DNA of 7,905 nt from Acidobacteriota bacterium. Lineage in GTDB: Bacteria > Acidobacteriota > Blastocatellia > Pyrinomonadales > Pyrinomonadaceae. The DNA lies in NCBI GenBank assembly GCA_003222835.1, contig QHXE01000613.1, positions 1 to 7,905 on the forward strand. The letters are read 5' to 3'. Below, piece after piece: positions 6,607 to 7,905 of the stretch. The translations under genes were made by a program, and so were the position numbers. The notes under the pieces were generated by a model. The model was given only the letters and a program-made list of their open reading frames with translations, did no database searches and was not told the DNA's origin. The first letter of the stretch is position 1, and each line of letters opens with the position of its first letter.

Positions 6607-6629
6607 CCTTACCTTAAGGCAGGTGTCAA
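6601..6629 (-). promoter_or_regulatory. Predicted sigma-70-type promoter of the MarR-DoxX unit
   Basis: On the minus strand, a consensus TTGACA (6629-6624) is followed after 17 bp by TATCTT (6606-6601, 4 of 6 -10 matches). Transcription would begin near 6594, about 16 nt before the ATG at 6578, which rules out the upstream TTG as start. The -10 is inside the palindromic operator. The spacer contains CCTTAAGG (6612-6619). Confidence 0.7.
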
Positions 6630-6739
6630 ACTATATTCAGAACACAACATCGCAACAGGCCAGCAGCAACTTCAACATCAGCGGTAATGGAACTGCGGGC
6701 GGAACGCTTTCGGGGTCGGAAAGGGATGATGCTGTTTAA
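6626..6739 (+). pseudogene. Short coding scrap resembling an Asn/Gly/Thr-rich tail-fibre or surface protein
   Basis: The plus-strand frame reads NYIQNTTSQQASSNFNISGN (6629-6688), then GTAGGTLSG (to 6715), and loses the pattern before a TAA at 6737-6739. The composition resembles repetitive surface or phage-tail-fibre-like proteins common in some Acidobacteriota genomes, by recollection only. No ATG or ribosome site lies in frame, and the frame begins inside the MarR -35 box, so it is not a working gene. It may be a remnant carried in by rearrangement, or a chance resemblance. Confidence 0.35.
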
Positions 6740-6869
6740 GGCGGTTTCCCTCTCGACTCCAGTCTCGCCGCGGCCGCTATTCGGGCTTCACCGCTCAATC
6801 AAAGGCGAACTTTGCAGCCTCCGTTGTCCTTCCGTGCGAACGAGTCCGCATGATGTGCAGAGCTTAACG
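6740..6869. other. Intergenic stretch without a recognised feature
   Basis: Together with the scrap before it, this fills the 240 bp between the MarR promoter and the MFS stop codon. Open frames cross it on both strands, but none has a recognisable protein pattern or ribosome site. A four-base inverted repeat TGCG...CGCA near 6836-6851 is too weak to call a terminator for the MFS gene. Confidence 0.5.
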
Positions 6870-7905
6870 CTACCTCGCAATTGACGCGCTCCTTCCCCAG
6901 AAAAAGACTGGAAGAGCAACAAGCTGCAAGACAACAGAGAGCAAAATGAGGGACGTGATGGATGTGTCGTACAAAAAACCCATGGTCGCGCTGCCGAGAA
7001 ACCAGGCGATGCCGTAGCCGGTATCGAAGAGACCGAAGGCAGTACTTCGTTTTGCAACCGACACGACATCAGCTAAGAGAGCTTTGAGCAGCGAATCCTG
7101 CGCCCCCATGCCAACTCCCCAACAGACCATGCCACCGAGCGCCAACCAAAACTGGCCGAGAAAAACCAAAGGTGCAAACATCGCGCTGATGAAAAACGCT
7201 ATTCCAATTATTGAAATCCCAATTCGATCCAGGAGGCGTCCGAACAACAAAGACGTCAATGCGCTGGTGCCCATCGCGAGCGCATAAAAAATTGGAATCG
7301 TGTTTTGAGAAATGCTCCCGACTTTCTGAAAGTGAAACGCTATCAAGGCGAAATCGGCGAAGCCTGCCGCGATCAAAGCCCCTCCTGCCGTGTAAATCCA
7401 AAATGCTTTTGGAAAACCGTTCGACTTCAGAAAACGCGCTGGCCTTTTTTCCATTTCATGCGGATGCGGATGCCAGACTCGCGCGACGGTCAGCGTAGCT
7501 AAACAAAGAAGGGCCGGAATCACAAGAACTGCGAACCCGGTCCGATAGCCGCCTTTGAAATATAGAACGAGCGCCACGATCAGCGGGCTAATAGTGGCTC
7601 CGGCTTGATCCAATGCTTCATTCAACCCGAAGACCCAGCCGCGCCCGATCGACTTACCGGCATAAGAAATCATTGCGTCAACCGCCGGCTTTCGAATCGC
7701 GCGCCCGGTTCGCTCGGCGACGATCAAGGCGGCGGCGAGTGGCCAGTTGCCAGCGAGCGCGAGCGCCGGCACGGCTAGCGTGTTGGTAACGTAACCGAGG
7801 AAGGTGAAGATCCAATACCGATGAGTCTTGTCGGAGAAATAACCTGAGATAGAGCGAAGACTGTAACCGAGCAGCTCGCCAATTCCGGCAACGATTCCAA
7901 CGACG
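6870..7905 (-). CDS. Major facilitator superfamily transporter, C-terminal ~344 residues (5' end beyond window)
   Basis: An inner-membrane carrier with its N-terminus off the right edge and its stop at 6872-6870. The frame stays open to the edge, so the internal GTG at 7772 is not taken as the start. The visible part begins in about helix 2 and keeps the loop 2-3 motif GYFSDKTHRYW, the segment ERTGRAIRKPAVDAMIS seen in a branch of bacterial MFS proteins, and a second motif-A copy GRLLDRIG in loop 8-9. Around ten hydrophobic segments follow, so a 12-helix protein of about 400 residues is expected, with roughly 50-60 residues missing. The central cytoplasmic loop between the two halves contains HPHPHEMEKR. 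The substrate cannot be inferred. It lies upstream of MarR on the same strand but is separated from it by 240 bp and a promoter, so it is probably not in that operon. Confidence 0.88.
   Translation of the reverse strand, partial: VVGIVAGIGELLGYSLRSISGYFSDKTHRYWIFTFLGYVTNTLAVPALALAGNWPLAAALIVAERTGRAIRKPAVDAMISYAGKSIGRGWVFGLNEALDQAGATISPLIVALVLYFKGGYRTGFAVLVIPALLCLATLTVARVWHPHPHEMEKRPARFLKSNGFPKAFWIYTAGGALIAAGFADFALIAFHFQKVGSISQNTIPIFYALAMGTSALTSLLFGRLLDRIGISIIGIAFFISAMFAPLVFLGQFWLALGGMVCWGVGMGAQDSLLKALLADVVSVAKRSTAFGLFDTGYGIAWFLGSATMGFLYDTSITSLILLSVVLQLVALPVFFWGRSASIAR

Noticed and set aside
6740..6780. GC-rich GACTCCAGTC inverted repeat near a GCGGCCGC run
   Set aside because: The stem is only four bases and has no T tract; too weak to call a terminator or recombination site.
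1..7905. CRISPR arrays, tRNA or rRNA genes, transposases, toxin-antitoxin pairs
   Set aside because: No repeat-spacer periodicity, cloverleaf, rRNA core sequence, DDE transposase motif or paired small toxin-antitoxin genes was seen on reading both strands.

Overview
This looks like chromosomal DNA from a mid-G+C Gram-negative-type bacterium. The DnaE1-type polymerase with a complete PHP metal site, the exported PQQ-type propeller, the NodT/AcrA-type efflux remnants and the general protein style suggest a soil Acidobacteriota member (Blastocatellia/Pyrinomonadaceae-like). That assignment is inference from memory of protein style; no marker gene in the window settles it.

Layout. Positions 1-2266 (minus) hold the first ~755 codons of dnaE, the replicative DNA polymerase III alpha subunit; its C-terminal part lies beyond the left edge. 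A 114-bp gap carries a good dnaE promoter and a leader with two competing inverted repeats. Positions 2381-3934 (minus) hold complete guaA (GMP synthase), which starts at TTG behind a GGAGG ribosome site. The 126-bp gap 3935-4060 is a divergent control region in which the guaA -10 box and a weaker -10 box for the plus-strand gene overlap. Positions 4061-5215 (plus) encode an exported beta-propeller protein of the PQQ/BamB-like class, followed by a possible terminator hairpin.

Positions 5321-5666 (minus) are a scar of a tripartite RND efflux operon: a mid-section of the periplasmic adaptor joined out of frame to the last ~50 codons of the outer-membrane channel, with the inner-membrane pump missing. 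Directly upstream on the same strand lie a DoxX-family membrane protein (5680-6060) and a MarR-family repressor (6114-6578) that resembles MhqR-type quinone/electrophile sensors. The MarR promoter has a consensus TTGACA -35 box, 17-bp spacing and a -10 box that lies inside an 18-bp palindrome, a classic self-repression layout.

Positions 6579-6869 contain no intact gene. They hold the MarR promoter, a ~30-codon plus-strand scrap resembling a low-complexity surface or tail-fibre protein, and ~150 bp that I cannot explain. Positions 6870-7905 (minus) are the C-terminal ~344 residues of an MFS transporter whose N-terminus lies beyond the right edge.

Functionally, the left half is core housekeeping (replication, purine synthesis) plus one exported propeller. 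The right half is an accessory stress/efflux area with signs of deletion and rearrangement. I see no CRISPR array, tRNA, rRNA, intact mobile element or clearly new multi-gene system. The most notable signals are the MhqR-like regulator/DoxX unit with its operator, the collapsed RND operon beside it, and the overlapping divergent promoter.
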